Source: Cryoendolithus antarcticus
Taxonomy: Eukaryota; Ascomycota; Dothideomycetes; Cladosporiales; Cladosporiaceae
Assembly (NCBI GenBank): GCA_002077065.1
Contig: NAJO01000052.1
Coordinates: 124,001 to 188,000, forward strand
Direction: 5' to 3'
Length of the DNA: 64,000 nucleotides
Shown here: one piece after another, positions 9,884-21,994 of the stretch
Layout: each line of letters begins with the position of its first letter
How positions within the stretch are numbered: position 1 is the first letter of the stretch
Made by a program: the position numbers and the translations under genes
Notes under the pieces: generated by a model
What the model was told of the DNA's origin: nothing
The model's database searches: none
What the model saw: only the letters and a program-made list of their open reading frames with translations

Positions 9884-11677
9884 TCAGATCAACGCCTCCA
9901 TCCTATGCAAGTCCGAGTTCTTCGTCCACCTCCTCAAACTCTTCCCAAAGTAGTACAACGGCACAGTCAACACCACAGGCAGCATAGACACCGCAAACTG
10001 CGTCATGAACACTCCAGTCCACCCATTCGTGACATGCACATCAAACACCCAGTAGCTCAAGCAGAAACCCAGCACGTTCTTCATCACAGTCCCCACAACC
10101 ATGATCTCGCCCGAAATTGGCTTGTAGCAGTCCACCGCGTACGCAATAGCGATCGTCGGGATCGCAGTAACGGCAAGCCCAGAGAAGCCAAAGCCGCATA
10201 CCAAGATGGCTTGCCACGGCCAGAGACGGTCGTAGCCCACTGCGCCGACGACGTGGGAAATGATGAAGAAGCAGACGAAGGGGATCAGGGCTGGGAGACG
10301 GAACTCAGCTTCGCGAATGCCGTTGTTCTTGATCGTAGCGCGGCGCGCGACCCAGTCTGAAAGCGGGCCAGCAGTCGCAACGCCGACTATACCACCAACA
10401 AAGAACGCGAAGTTCGAGTAGCCGACTGCGCTTGGCGACCAGCCATATGCCGGCGAGCCGAGAAGGCCAGACTCGGTGAGATTGAAGATCAGGAGGAGGT
10501 CGGCGGGACCTGCCAGCATGAGTGCGGCCCAGAAGACGATCGGATTGAAGAAAACCAGAATTGGCGTGGTGAGATCGCGAATGACGAAGGACTTCCAGCG
10601 GCTGTCTGGCTTTTGGACTGGCAGCCATTGGGCTTTGCTGGGCTTGCCTTTGCCGACTTGCTCGGCGCCGAGCTCGCTGTTGGCCTCGGAGTCGAGAATT
10701 TTCTCGTCGGTCTGGCTGGTCGCCTTCGCGCTAGCGCTGGAGTTACGGTGGTACTTGGTCTCCGGAAATGTAAATATCAGGAGGATAGTCGAGAACGCTG
10801 CGAGGGCAACGGTAAGCCAAAAGAATGAGCGCCAGCCGTGGCGAGCGGCGATGTTGCCGGCCATGATGGGGCCGAGAAAGGCGCCACTGAAATACATGGT
10901 GAAGTATGTGCCCATCCAGAAGCCACGTTCGTGAAGGAAGAACTGCGCAATTTGTCAATTCTGCCATCGACGACTCCATCTCTAAGCACTAGGCGTACCA
11001 TATCAGCGATGACTTGCACCATGATGGTCTCGCTAGTCGCGGCAACAATGCCGTTGCATGCGCGAGCCGCGAGCAGACTCCTGTGGCTAGTCGCCAGAGC
11101 CTGCCAGATGTTCGTGAGGACCACGAGAAAGCCGAAGATGATGCTGATCGGCCTACGTCCGAATATGTTGGCGAGGGGGACGATCAGTATGTTTGCGAAG
11201 CCTGGTCATGTAAGTATGTGCCAAAGTGGGCCTTGCCGTTCAACTTCAGCAGCCATGAGTTGCAACTCACCTAGAGTGATTACGTTCAAACCTGTCAGGA
11301 GGGATAGCTGCTGCTGATCGAGATGGAACTCCATGCCCAGGAAAGGGAACATGGGCGCAATTGACAGGGCCGAGCACACCAATACCCAGACGTAGAACAG
11401 CTGGGAGACAGCGACGATGATCTTCCATGGTCGGCTCCAGTTGAGAGGATCATTGGGGCTGCTGGAGGGGTGTGGGACGAGGCTGTGAGATGTCAGTCAA
11501 ATTCGCTCGTATAGAGGCTGCAACTGTTGGTCAAAAGTACACTGAGCCTGTCTCCCTTCCACCAGCTTTTGCGAAGTGGGCACCCCCAACATCAGTCATG
11601 ACCTCCGTGCCAGGAATGAGGTCGACATTGAGCTGCTCAGCAGCGCGCTGCTCTTGTCCACTGATCGTGCCAGACAT
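9884..11677 (-). CDS. MFS transporter, DHA1-like
   Basis: This is a major facilitator superfamily protein of the fungal DHA1-like group, a proton-coupled plasma-membrane carrier of small organic molecules. I place the start at 11677. Exon 1 encodes a hydrophilic N-terminus, and its donor GTACTT leads to an exon beginning LVPHPSSSPNDPLNWSRPWK; the NDPLNWS block is typical just before helix 1 in this group. Further introns lie near 11.2 kb (donor GTGAGTTG) and near 10.95 kb (donor GTACGCC), each restoring frame. Helices 1-6 include the loop 2-3 signature region FGRRPISIIFG. A long cytoplasmic loop rich in Ser, Ala and Lys follows, then helices 7-12 ending near ALI at the stop. Substrate cannot be read from sequence. 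No biosynthetic gene adjoins it, so a general efflux or nutrient role is open. Confidence 0.82.
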
Positions 11678-13157
11678 TGTGCGTGCTCTATGATGTGTTG
11701 CGCTTTCGACGACAGAGAAGCTGAACGATAAGAGAAGAACAACAAAAACCCGTGGAAGCGCTCATGTGCGACGAGACAGCACCTACATAATCATTCTCCG
11801 GAGTGTAGTCCATGTGTCTATATTAGTCCGCGCACGTTGTCGCAGTGTGTGACGGGAAATCGTTGCAGCCCCTAAAGTAACACAGCGCCCTGATCGGCCC
11901 CAACCTTGAAGGATGAGGTGAGACTGGGGTTCGGTGCCTGACATTGGACGCCACAGAACGTCGAGTGCTCGGACGCCCGTGAACAACAATAGAGACCTGC
12001 CGGAAGTCCGATGATTGTACATGTACATGACTGCACCGCTTCGCTGTGTTATCGTCCTGCAGTGAGAAAGCTACTGTACTCAGAGACTTCAACTTGATGA
12101 GAAAGCAGGTGCATCCATGCCGTGCTGACGGCTGGGGTGCGGTAAATGGCTCACAGCGTTGCCGATATGTGGCTTTCCGGGTTTGTATGACAGGAGAAAC
12201 GCCATTCGTGGATCTGAGTAATCTACATCGCCGTTTGAGGCTGATCAGCTGAGATGCGTTCCCTGAAGCTGCAAGGGCGCAAGAGATTTTCCGATCGGTT
12301 GGTATGCAAAGTTACTCGAGATGAGATTGCTACAGGGTGGTCCAAATTCCTGCGACCGTGTCGGTCGATTCGACGAAGATGAGATATGCTGGTTGAAGCG
12401 CCAGAAGAAACCCCTCTACATATCGCGCGTGTGATAGGGTAACAGGGAGATGGCACGATTGGGCAAGGGAGTTGAAGGTGTGCTGGTCAACCGAAGCCGC
12501 ACGGCCCCACTTTATCTCCGACTCTAGCACATGTCAAACACACGCCAAAGTCAACATCAGCCTTGCCATCGACGTCCCTCTTCGCGCGGGTGACACTAGA
12601 AGCGGGCCACTCTTGAGCATCTCGTTGAACGATACTGCTAGGACATCGCACCGCAACAACGAACTGCTGCGGAATCTAACCTAGAGAGTTCTTGAGAACA
12701 TAAACCCGGGTCTCGTCCATGACGGAGTGTAGTCACACTGTCGCGGTGTTACATATCCTAGCATTATTCGTCAACGAGCATAGCTGAGCGGTCCGCTTCT
12801 TCTATCAATCGCCTGCTCTGGTCAGAACAATGGACAGCTGACAAGTACTTCAATATTCATGATGGAGAATCTGGCTATGTATCTACTTTGGTAGAATACT
12901 AATGAGCTTAGGATGTGAAACCCACATCTAGACAGTGGAGGACGTATCTGGCACAGTCGCGGGCAGTGATCGACGTTGTGCAAGAATGGTTCAAATGTCA
13001 CTCGTCGTATTGCTGACTCGCTGGCATGATCGTGCACTCATCAAGTAGACCTCTCGAAAGTCTAGGCCAGAGACCGCGGTGTTGGAGGCGCTGCGCTGGA
13101 GAGTGGTCCATCATCACAAACGTCGCGATCATTCCATAGCTGGTGCATCGTATACAT
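11678..13157. other. Long intergenic stretch without a recognised gene
   Basis: About 1.5 kb hold only short overlapping frames on both strands with no domain, no clear splice-joined coding pattern and no tRNA-like box. A 12-bp palindrome TGTACATGTACA lies at 12016-12027. The left part should contain the MFS promoter, and the right part the 3' end of the GFA-like gene. Confidence 0.45.
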
Positions 13158-13703
13158 TTATGCAGTGGCCTCTTCCCGACCCTCAACGAAGTCCTCAAAG
13201 TCCCCATCGAATCTGTCAAAAGTAGGCAGTTCATCATCCACCTTAACCCACGAGGGTTTCTGAGCAACGAAGATGTTCTGCGTAGGCGTCAAAGCCTTCT
13301 TGACATCCTCGTTGGCCACACCGTCCATGTCAACAGATCCTACACAGACATGCACTCTGTCGGACTGTCTGCAATACTGCATGAAGAGCGGCGTGTGACA
13401 GTAGCTGCAGTAAGATCGTGTGGCGACGTTCGAGAGGTGTAATTCGATCAGCTTGGGCCGATGGGCTTCCCTTTCCGATTGTCCCGGAGTCGCAGTGTCG
13501 TGCTCTTGACACTTTACCGACTTGTACGGGACATTTGTGTAGACTTGATGAGACCCACCTGAGCAGCGGCGACAAGTATCACAGTAGCAGTTGGTCGTCG
13601 ACTTCGGGACAGCAGTGCAGTGGTATGTAATGCCGCCACAGGCACACGAGCCGTTGAACGTGGTGTCATCGCGAACGGGCATCGAGGGTTCAATTGTTGA
13701 CAT
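13158..13703 (-). CDS. GFA/CENP-V-fold zinc protein
   Basis: The protein has 181 residues if the start is the ATG at 13703. An upstream in-frame ATG exists at 13880, but the intervening residues look like leader sequence. The glutathione-dependent formaldehyde-activating enzyme (GFA) fold binds zinc through Cys pairs. Here C20 and C22 (GSCACGGITYHC) begin the domain, CYCDTCRRCSGG supplies the second set, and YCSYCHTPLF the third, the usual GFA pattern. The family is large in fungi and few members have known substrates, so a formaldehyde role should not be assumed. The acidic C-terminus (DGDFEDFVEGREE) is common in fungal members. It is an isolated gene between long non-coding stretches. Confidence 0.85.
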   Translation of the reverse strand: MSTIEPSMPVRDDTTFNGSCACGGITYHCTAVPKSTTNCYCDTCRRCSGGSHQVYTNVPYKSVKCQEHDTATPGQSEREAHRPKLIELHLSNVATRSYCSYCHTPLFMQYCRQSDRVHVCVGSVDMDGVANEDVKKALTPTQNIFVAQKPSWVKVDDELPTFDRFDGDFEDFVEGREEATA

Positions 13704-14220
13704 TTGAAAGAAATCCAGAGACCGTCTGCAAAGAAGAGGAGGTCTGATTAGTTTGCAGTTTTGGTAGACTTTCGCAGGGTATTGCACTGTTGTCAGGAGC
13801 CTCTGAGGAACTCGATCTTCCAGCTCAGTGTATAGTAGTCCGGGCTGGGAGGTGACTTTTGCATGGCCAGACCCTGGCAAAACCCTGGAAGAAATCCGTG
13901 CAAGTAGTATTCACTTACATCCAATGTACGCACTATGAGGGACCATGACTGGCTTACGATGAAGTCATCGCTGACTAAAGAATTGTGCTCAATGGAAAAG
14001 CACATGTACAACTAAGATGAAGAACAGCTATGTCGTGTATCTGATCAACAGAACATTACTACATATTCATCCACCATATGATAAGCAAGAACGATGTGGG
14101 TATAGCGCAAAGGAACCGATGGCCGTCTACAACACTTCGCCCTCTTACCAAATACAATGAAAATGCGTCCATATGCTGCCCCACGCGAACCTGCGCCGCT
14201 GCACCTTCTGGATCGCGGTG
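13704..14220. other. Intergenic between GFA-like and NLR genes
   Basis: About 0.5 kb hold the promoter of the GFA-like gene and the 3' region of the NLR gene. I see no additional gene or repeat. Confidence 0.4.
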
Positions 14221-17200
14221 TCAGAACCCGATGAAGGAGATAGCTCCCGAAACATGACCCAGTACTGTCGTGTCGCCCAGTGTGGCAATGCTTGTCACCT
14301 CGTAGTCCCCTTGTGGCAACAAGATCTGATCGCATTTCGTCCAGTCTTGAGAGAGAAGTCGCTCCCGCGAAGCAGGCGTTGGTGACAGCGGAGTCGGATA
14401 AATGTTGACCAGCCCTCGATCTGTCTGAACCACGTCACCACTTGGTGAAAAAGTCAGGACCCGAACAGGCGCAGCCATGTGCTTGACGCACAGCTCGAAC
14501 TCGGTGTCAATGTCCCATACCCTGATCGTCTCATCTTCAGAACTCGACACAAGCTGTTTGCCATTCCGGGAGAATGCTGCAGCAAGAGTTGGAGCGGTGT
14601 GATTCTCCAGAGTGTGCTGTCGATTGCCTGCAATGTCCCAAATCTTGACTGTGCGATCTAACGAGCACGAAGCTATTCGTTTGCCGCCTGGAGAGAACGT
14701 CACGGATGTGACGGAGTCGTCGTGCGCTCGCAGACCATTCGCCCACAGCGTCCTCGCGGTTCGAACGTCCCAAAAACAGATCGTCATGTCGCTGGAGCAG
14801 GACACAATCTGTTTACTGTCTGGCGAGAAGGCGACGTCGTTCACTGGGTGCGTCTCCGAATGACCACGAAGGGTGCCGATGGCCAGACCAGTCACCGTGC
14901 TCCATATTCGGATTGTACCGTCCACGGAGCAAGATGCCAAAAATTGGCTGTTTGGTGAAAAGCGGACTATATTGACCGTCTTGGTGTGTCCTTCGAGCTT
15001 ATATATCAGAGATCCAGTGACAGGATCCCATAGCCTTGCAGTGTTGTCGGTTGATGCAGAGGCGATCTGGTGGCCCTGCGGTGAGAACGCAGTGTGCGTG
15101 ACCTCCGCAGCATGACCGATCAGCATACACCTCTCTATACCCTCTTTTGTCCACACCTTCAATGTGCCGTCCAGAGAGCCAGACACTACAAGACGTCCTC
15201 CCGGAGAGTATGTCAACGTTGTGACCTTACTTGTGTGCCCGCTGGGCTTCCCGACAAAAGCGGGACTGTCGAGTCGTCCGTTCGAAAGAGCCCGTGTTCG
15301 TGTGGGCGATTCTCCGTTCATCATGATGCCTTCGAAATCGGGCAGTTTAGTGAGCAGACTCCCACTCCGAGCATTCCAAAGCCTCACTTCGTCATCTGCA
15401 GAGCACGTCGCGATGAGCTTACTGTCAGGCGAATAGACGACTGCGTTTACCCCACTGGTATGGTCACCGAGCTTGAAGACAGGCTCTCCAGTGTGTGCAT
15501 TCCAGACTCGAACAGTCTTATCTTCCGATGCCGACGCGACGGTTTTGCCATCATGAGAGCATGCAATTGCGAGGATCTTCCTCGTATGCCCAGTGATCTT
15601 CTTCACCTCAGTACCTGCAGTCACGTCCCAGAATCTGATGATCATGTCATCCGATCCAGACACGAGCCGATTACTATGAGGCAAGAAGCGTACTGCGTTA
15701 ATGGGTCCATCGTGACCCTCAAGCACGACCCGAAGTCTGCGCGTAGCCACATCCCATAAGACAATTGAGTTGGCGACATTCGCGGAGGCGAGCAGAGAGC
15801 CATCTGCTGAGAATGAGACATCGTTAACACCGCTGCCCGCGAACTCCAACTTCTTTGGAAGATTTGTCGACGTTATATCCCATAGAAGGACACTTTCGTC
15901 CATGGATCCCGAGGCCAACAATGTCCCATTCGACGCGAATGCAACCGCGTTGACCCATCCCGTATGGCCCTTCAGCACGCGATGGCAGTGGTTGGTCTTG
16001 AGCTCCCATAGCCAGATCGTGCCGTCGTCGGACCCTGATGCGAGCCACTTACCATCCGGCGATATGACAACGGTGCTGATCTTGTCACTTTGACCCTTTA
16101 GCGGAGTGTGCGGTATCTCATCTTCCACGTTCCATATTCGGACACGCTCATCGATCGAGCCCGAGACAAGCTGCGCGCCATCCGGGGTGAAGGCAAGGTC
16201 GTTCACGAAATTGTAAGCGTCCTTTACCTCGCGCGAATTGGCTTGCACAATGACCACGGTCTTGAGCAGAGGGTTGATCTGGTCCCAGAAGTGGATCCGC
16301 AGTACATTCGAGTGTTTGAGGTACAACAGTGCTGAGCTGTACACCTGCAGTGGGGATCGATCTATCCGAGATTGGAAGGCAACGATGAGTCGTCGCGCGT
16401 CCTTGACGAAACGTACTTGTTTCGGGTTATCCGCGGGCTTCACATCGTGTAAGTAAGCGGCCACATGGTCTAGCTAGGGTGGTAAACTTACATTGAGAAG
16501 AGATTGATATGTTCTGGTGATGGTCGCCATTTCCGAGCTTTCGCCCATGAGGCTGAGTGCTTCCAGCCAGTGAACAAAGTGCGAAAGGTAGAAGCGGTGA
16601 GTCTCGTCGTCATCTCGAACATGAATCCTACCTCGACGGTAGTGTTCCACCCAGTACCTGCATGCGTATCGTAATTCAGGTGGTAAACATCTTTCGAGGA
16701 GTGCTGGCTCCACGTCCTGTCTGAGGATCTGAGGTGGCGATAGCTTGCATAGATTCTGTCCCAAACTGCTGGACATCAGTCGCAGGCAATGTCTAGCAAC
16801 GGCTTCATGTGCTTTCTTCTCATCTACCCAGAAGCGTGAGTCGGTGCATCGAGTGGCATCAAACAAGAATCCCCGGAATGAGGGTTGCGACAATCTCAGC
16901 GTGCGCTTACCCTCCTTGGACATATACATCGCAATGATGGCGCTCAGCGGCTCTACCGTCTCTTCGACCACGTTCGACGGCATGTCGAGTAAAGTAGCTA
17001 GCGCTTCGAGCGATAATGGTGTCCTCAGAACGAAGAGTGCCCCAAGGATCTTCCTCAGTCTGCTGTAGATGACCGCTGCTTCGTCGTCATCGGGTCCAGA
17101 ATGAATAGCATCCTGCAGGATTTTCACATTGATCTTATCAAGGGCCGTTTCAGGATCGGTATCTGTATGTTGTCCATCCACGAGTCTGCGCAGACGCTCA

Positions 17201-18813
17201 TCGACTGCCTGACCTTTAGTATCGATATATCCGCAAGCTGTGGCTGCCCAGACAAACAGCCAATTTGACGAGTTAACCAAGCAAGAGATTTGCTCGTCAC
17301 TTGGCCACGACGAAGGCATCCCACGGTCTAGGCCGATTGTGCGAAGCCGGCTTCGAAAAAAGATAGCAAGATCGCGACGCACGAGATCAGACTCGATGTT
17401 GTGCAGTACACATTCATGGCGCGCCGTGTCTGGTATGCGGCTGAAAGCGGTGCCGATATGTTGCAATGGCCGGCTTGTTACAAAGATTCGCACACGTGAT
17501 GACGTTAACTGTCTGTCCTTGGCCAGAAGTCGGAGGAACTCGCGCACAATCAGGTTACTCTCGCATTCGTCCAATGCGTCCACTACAAAGATGATGGGTG
17601 ACTCGGGTGATGTACCTCGCCACTCCGCGAGTGGCTTCATAATCAACTCGGCCCACTGGTCTCCGTGCGCGCGAGTTGCGATGTCCCCATTCTGTCTGAT
17701 GGCGTTGCAGATGTGCTCTGTGATGTCGGGAACGCATTTCACCAATTGCGCGGCCAACGTCGTCACGAATTTGTCGCCGTGGCTGGCTCCGCCCTCCTTG
17801 GAGAAGAAGAAGCTGCCTCCCAGGAGACCCCGATCCTGATAATGCTTAGCAATCGTTCGCGCTATTGTAGTCTTGCCAGAGCCTGCCATCCCGTTGAGCC
17901 AGTAGATCAATTTATCGTCGCACCCGTTGGCCCAGAGCTTTACTTCTTCCAGCACCTCGACTCTAGTGCCTGGCAAGCATTTCGTTTCGTGCTGTGGATT
18001 CCAGGAGTCGAAAGCTGCTGACGGGTGCTGCGGTAAGGTCGTCAGTAGATGATCGAACCCTCTGACGTCTTTAATTTGCTGAGGATCGTTGATCTTGGCA
18101 CGCAGGCGAACGAAAGCATGGTCGCCTTCGCCGTATATGAGCGTCATGAAGATGCCAAATATACCGAGCAGCGAATAGGCTCTGTCCTCCTTACGTCTTG
18201 CCTTCCGGTCGCGCGCCCACGATAGTCGCCTGGACACAGAAAAGGTTGAGAGATCTTCTCCCTGTAACGCTGCTATGGGGATCTCTGTAATCTCGTGAAT
18301 GCATTCTTGCAGGGTCTTCTTGTCCCCTAATCGGATGCCTTCTCTCGAGAAGAAGTCGACTAAACGTGGTGCAAGAAGTTCTTGAAGAGTCCAGCTCCGC
18401 GTGAACCATCTGCTCTTCCGGAATGCCAACTGCCACGTCTCTACGCTGCTATCTGCTGTAGTAGAGACATCTGCAAGATACGCATAGCAACGTACGGCCT
18501 GTCGATACCATGCAAACATGGACACTAATGCCTCCTGTAGCTCCGGGGCACTCGATCTATCGATGCAGCAGGTGTCGATCCACACATATTGGATTCCATC
18601 CTGGGTCGCCCTGTCGACGCAAAAGCGTAATTTCGTGAAACCCTTCGTCTTCTGCCACGCAGTGCCACTCTTCACGTCAATGTACGAGACTTCATCGCTG
18701 CTGTCCGCGAGCCATGTATGGGAGAGCACCGCGTAAGTGGGCCATTCGGCCTGATCCACCAGATCGTCGGTCACGGCCAAGCGACCATCTTTGCCACGAT
18801 ACAGGAAGCGCAT
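14221..18813 (-). CDS. HET-NACHT-WD40 NOD-like receptor (HNWD type)
   Basis: Two exons joined by a 54-nt intron give about 1512 residues. The N-terminal HET domain (about 25-270) includes YAVLSHTW, VWIDTCCIDR, WFTRSWTLQELLAP and the RKEDRAYSLLGIFGI block. In fungi this domain triggers incompatibility cell death. The NACHT STAND ATPase follows: Walker A GMAGSGKTT with the Lys near residue 314, and Walker B IIFVVDALDE near 412. The C-terminal half is 13-14 WD40 repeats, each ending in LWD/IWD-like motifs, enough for two seven-bladed propellers. The architecture matches Podospora HET-D, HET-E and HET-R. The WD repeats here differ clearly from one another, unlike the near-identical repeats of those genes, and an extra loop (FEGIMMNGESPTRTRALSNG) splits repeats 7 and 8. 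No broken motif is seen, so it appears functional. Confidence 0.9.
16438..16491 (-). other. 54-nt intron between NACHT and WD40 halves
   Basis: The donor GTAAGT lies directly after the codons for SLLN, a CTTAC branch-like site is present, and AAG is the acceptor. It is phase 0 and a multiple of three, but contains an in-frame TAG (16476-16474). The two halves therefore form one protein only after splicing. Confidence 0.75.
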
Positions 18814-19860
18814 CGTGGGTAACCCACGAGAACTGAGACGGCTGCGCGCATCGTCGTACTAGATGTATCCCTAAGCGAAGCCTTATCTGTAGGACATTGG
18901 GCTGGAATTGTCGGACAGGGCGAACACCTGCCACGTCGCGCTCCAGCCTTGTGTATGTGTGAAAAGTACCTGGAGATCATCCCACGCTCACCGGTCTACT
19001 TTCGAATGCTGCGCCTGACGAAGGGTCACACCCCAGCACCTCGGGCATATAAGGCGTGGAAGTACATAGTAAGAGCAATACCCGCGTGTTCAAGCAGGCG
19101 GCCTCTTCACCATGCGGAGGCCAAGGTTGGGCAGCTTGCATATTCAGGCAAACTGCCTTGAGCCGCGAGTGAGGCGGACAAGAGTGTCTGTAAGCCGTGC
19201 GCTGCCAAGCGACACAACACGTCGCCAGATCATGAGATCATGCCCAGCCAGAGGGCAAGCTGCATTGGCTAGCGTGCAGCGGCAGGATCGCAGCCGACTC
19301 TAGCAAAGCGAACAGCCGGCTATCGCTATGGCATGTACCTTGTGCCGACTGAAACGGCAACTAACTCATCATGAACTCCGCATGTCTTCTAGTTCTCGTG
19401 TGCCTGGAGATGTTTGGCTCGACACTCTTGACGAAGCCTTGAGGCCGATGTCGTTCGTCGGTCCAGACCGAATAAGCCCTTTCTGTCCTTCGGATACGGT
19501 GCTTCGCCTCCCCGCCCCGCCAGGTCAAAGCGCTCATTTGAGCCACGAGACTCTAAGTATTGGCAGATTTAATGCGTGTACTTCACTCCTTCGCCACATG
19601 TTCGCGTCGTAGCCGTACGCTGTGCAATCGAGCCGCTGGTTTATCATGAGCTTGGGTGTGAGACCTGTGGCAATTCGCGGGAAAGGAGTGGAAATGGGTG
19701 GCGATACAGCATGATCCACGGCCGCAGCCACATCTGGAGAGCACTGGCCAGTTTGATTGACCGCTACTCTCCGAATAACGGTCTGCAATCGCAATATGAT
19801 ACATGTATGCATCCTTAACAAGCCTCCACGGACCCATCACCAGCAGCAGGACGTACCTCG
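18814..19860. other. Intergenic between divergent NLR and monooxygenase genes
   Basis: About 1 kb separates the NLR start codon (leftward) from the FAD monooxygenase start (rightward). Short frames on both strands have no domain. It should contain both promoters. I see no transposon ends. Confidence 0.4.
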
Positions 19861-21489
19861 ATGCCTTTTCGTATCATAATTGTTGGAACCGGTATAGCCG
19901 GGCTTGCAGCAGCCATAGCTCTGGCACGATCGGGCCACACCGTCACATTACTGGAGGCGACCTCCGAGCTACGACCAATAGGAGGTATCATCGTTTTACA
20001 GGCCAACGCAAACCGCGCATTGCATAGCTTGGGCGTCTACAACGCATTGTCAGGGTATTGCGCCCCGATTCCTCACGGCCCAAGCACGCGACGACACGAC
20101 AATGGCGCGTTCCTTGCGCAAACGAGCGCTGACGCGCACGAAGCCGAGTTTGGATACCCGTGCGTGCAGTACCCGGTGACAGAGCATGCATTTAAGTATA
20201 TGCATTCATTGACGACCTTCACAGACTTCGACCAATGCATAGAGCTGACCTACAGCGTGTCCTTCACGAAGCAGCGATAGCCCTCAATGTCAACATCAGG
20301 CTCGGCTACCAGGTCACGAGGGTAGATGACAACGGTGCAATTCCTAAGCTCACCATCAAGGGCAAGGATAGCATGACTGCAGACCTCATCATAGGTGCTG
20401 ATGGTACGCCGATATTTCCGCTCGCATTCATAGCAGTCGCTTTGCACTATTTCGTGCATGCGCATAGCAGTACTTACTCAAGATTAGGCATACATTCCAT
20501 CATCCGCAAGTCGGTTGCCGAAGACGCTGACTGCGTCCGCGATAGTGGCATCGATATCACCCGTGCGAATGTCCCAGAGGCTGCAGTGAAGTCGGATGCC
20601 AGGACTGCGGACTTCATGAATCATATCAGCCTTTGGTGCGGACCGTCATCTAGCATTGCTGTGATGGCAGTCCGTCAAGGCAAGTGTCACTTTTCGACCC
20701 ATCGTCAGCATTACTGACTGTGGATGTCGACTCAGGTGCGGATAGGGTCCTTGGCCTTGATTGCTGCCATCAGCGCGAGCAAAACGACTCTATCGTACCA
20801 GGACGACGCCAAGACATCGAACGCTTCAAGAAATACTACAAAGATTACGATCCTGCCATCAAGCTTGTCTTGTCTCACGTCACGGATGCCAATGTATGGG
20901 GACTGAGAGAAGCCCGACCGTCAACTTGGATCGGTAAGAGTGGGCGGGTCATACTGATCGGCGACGCTGCCCATGCATCCTTACCATGGGCTGGTCAGGT
21001 GTGTGGCTAAGACTTTCCATCCTGCATTACATCACTGACTGTAGCAGGGCGGTGGCATGGCCATCGAGGACGCAGTATCACTGTCCGCATGTCTTGACCG
21101 GGCGGAAGCCGCCACACAGATTCCCGAGCTACTCAAGGTCTTTGAAGACATTCGACGACCGAGGTGTAACCTGGTCCAGGAGTGGAGCGCTACGAAAGGA
21201 GAGCGTGCAAGGCTCACTGGCGGCCCAGAGTTAGAGAAGCGGGATTCGACCTTTGCAAGTGCCAACGCGTGGATTAAAGCCGAACCTTGGGACAAGCGCC
21301 ACATCGACGATCTACCTGCATTCGAAGCTCCAAACTGGAAAGCCTGGCTCAGTGGCCATGATGCCGTTGACTATGTATGTTCGGTCTATTATTCAGCATT
21401 GTATTTGTATCGCTAATTCTGTGCAGACTAATCGGCAGCTGGACAAACGATATGGCGCGAGAGCGAAATTGCACCAACGACGTATTTGA
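19861..21489 (+). CDS. FAD-dependent monooxygenase (salicylate/6-hydroxynicotinate hydroxylase-like)
   Basis: Six exons give about 445 residues of a class A flavoprotein hydroxylase, which uses NAD(P)H and oxygen to hydroxylate an aromatic or heteroaromatic ring. Exon 1 carries the Rossmann motif GTGIAGLAAAIAL. The proposed introns are 20169-20224, 20404-20487, about 20686-20735 (an alternative acceptor ends at 20745), 20999-21047 and 21375-21426; all keep frame. Joining restores the family motifs MHRADLQRVL, the DG motif GADGIHSIIRK and the GDAAHASLPWAGQ flavin site. The ADP-binding, DG and GD motifs are all intact. The third intron is the least certain because two acceptors both keep frame. 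It lies divergently to the NLR and next to a second flavin monooxygenase. Substrate cannot be assigned. Confidence 0.78.
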
Positions 21490-21994
21490 TCGCATTTCGA
21501 TGACGCTGTAACGCTCGATTTGGCGAAACCCGTGCTACGCGTCTTTATCGATGCGATCTTCTGATGCTCTGTACTGCGGTTAAATTCCCAAGGTTGCGTG
21601 GTGTCAGACGAACCAAAATCGCTGATGCAGGGCCAGGACATGTGATTCTGGTGCGACAGCGCCTTCGAATTCGGAAGTGTGGAAGCGAGAGCGAAGCTCT
21701 CACTGGTGGAGAGGTCATCTGTGGCATCAGCAGGCCATTTCTAGTGAGCGTTGATTGAGCGATGGCGTTGGGGGAGAAACTATTGACTGTGAGCGTTTGA
21801 TGTATCGCCTAAGCAATGTATAATATGCGAATTACTGATCATACAGAGATGTCAAGCTGCTCAGTACCGCTGCAAGCCAGGGCTTGGAGTCTTTGAAACA
21901 TGTAACAGAGGTTTGACGGTCGCCATGCACAAAGACGCTGATAATACAAGCAAAACTGAGTGCTGAGGCGAAACGCTACGTGGTCCGACCCACC
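21490..21994. other. Convergent intergenic stretch between two monooxygenase genes
   Basis: About 0.5 kb lie between the stop codons of two convergent flavin monooxygenases. I see no extra gene. Terminator signals are expected but not recognisable by eye. Confidence 0.4.

Noticed and set aside
15094..15759. 221-codon plus-strand frame
   Set aside because: Antisense shadow of the WD40 repeats; its Cys-rich appearance comes from the repeat sequence on the other strand.
16164..16464. Separate WD40 gene starting at ATG 16464
   Set aside because: That ATG lies inside the 54-nt intron; splicing joins the WD40 half in frame to the HET-NACHT half, as in known HNWD proteins.
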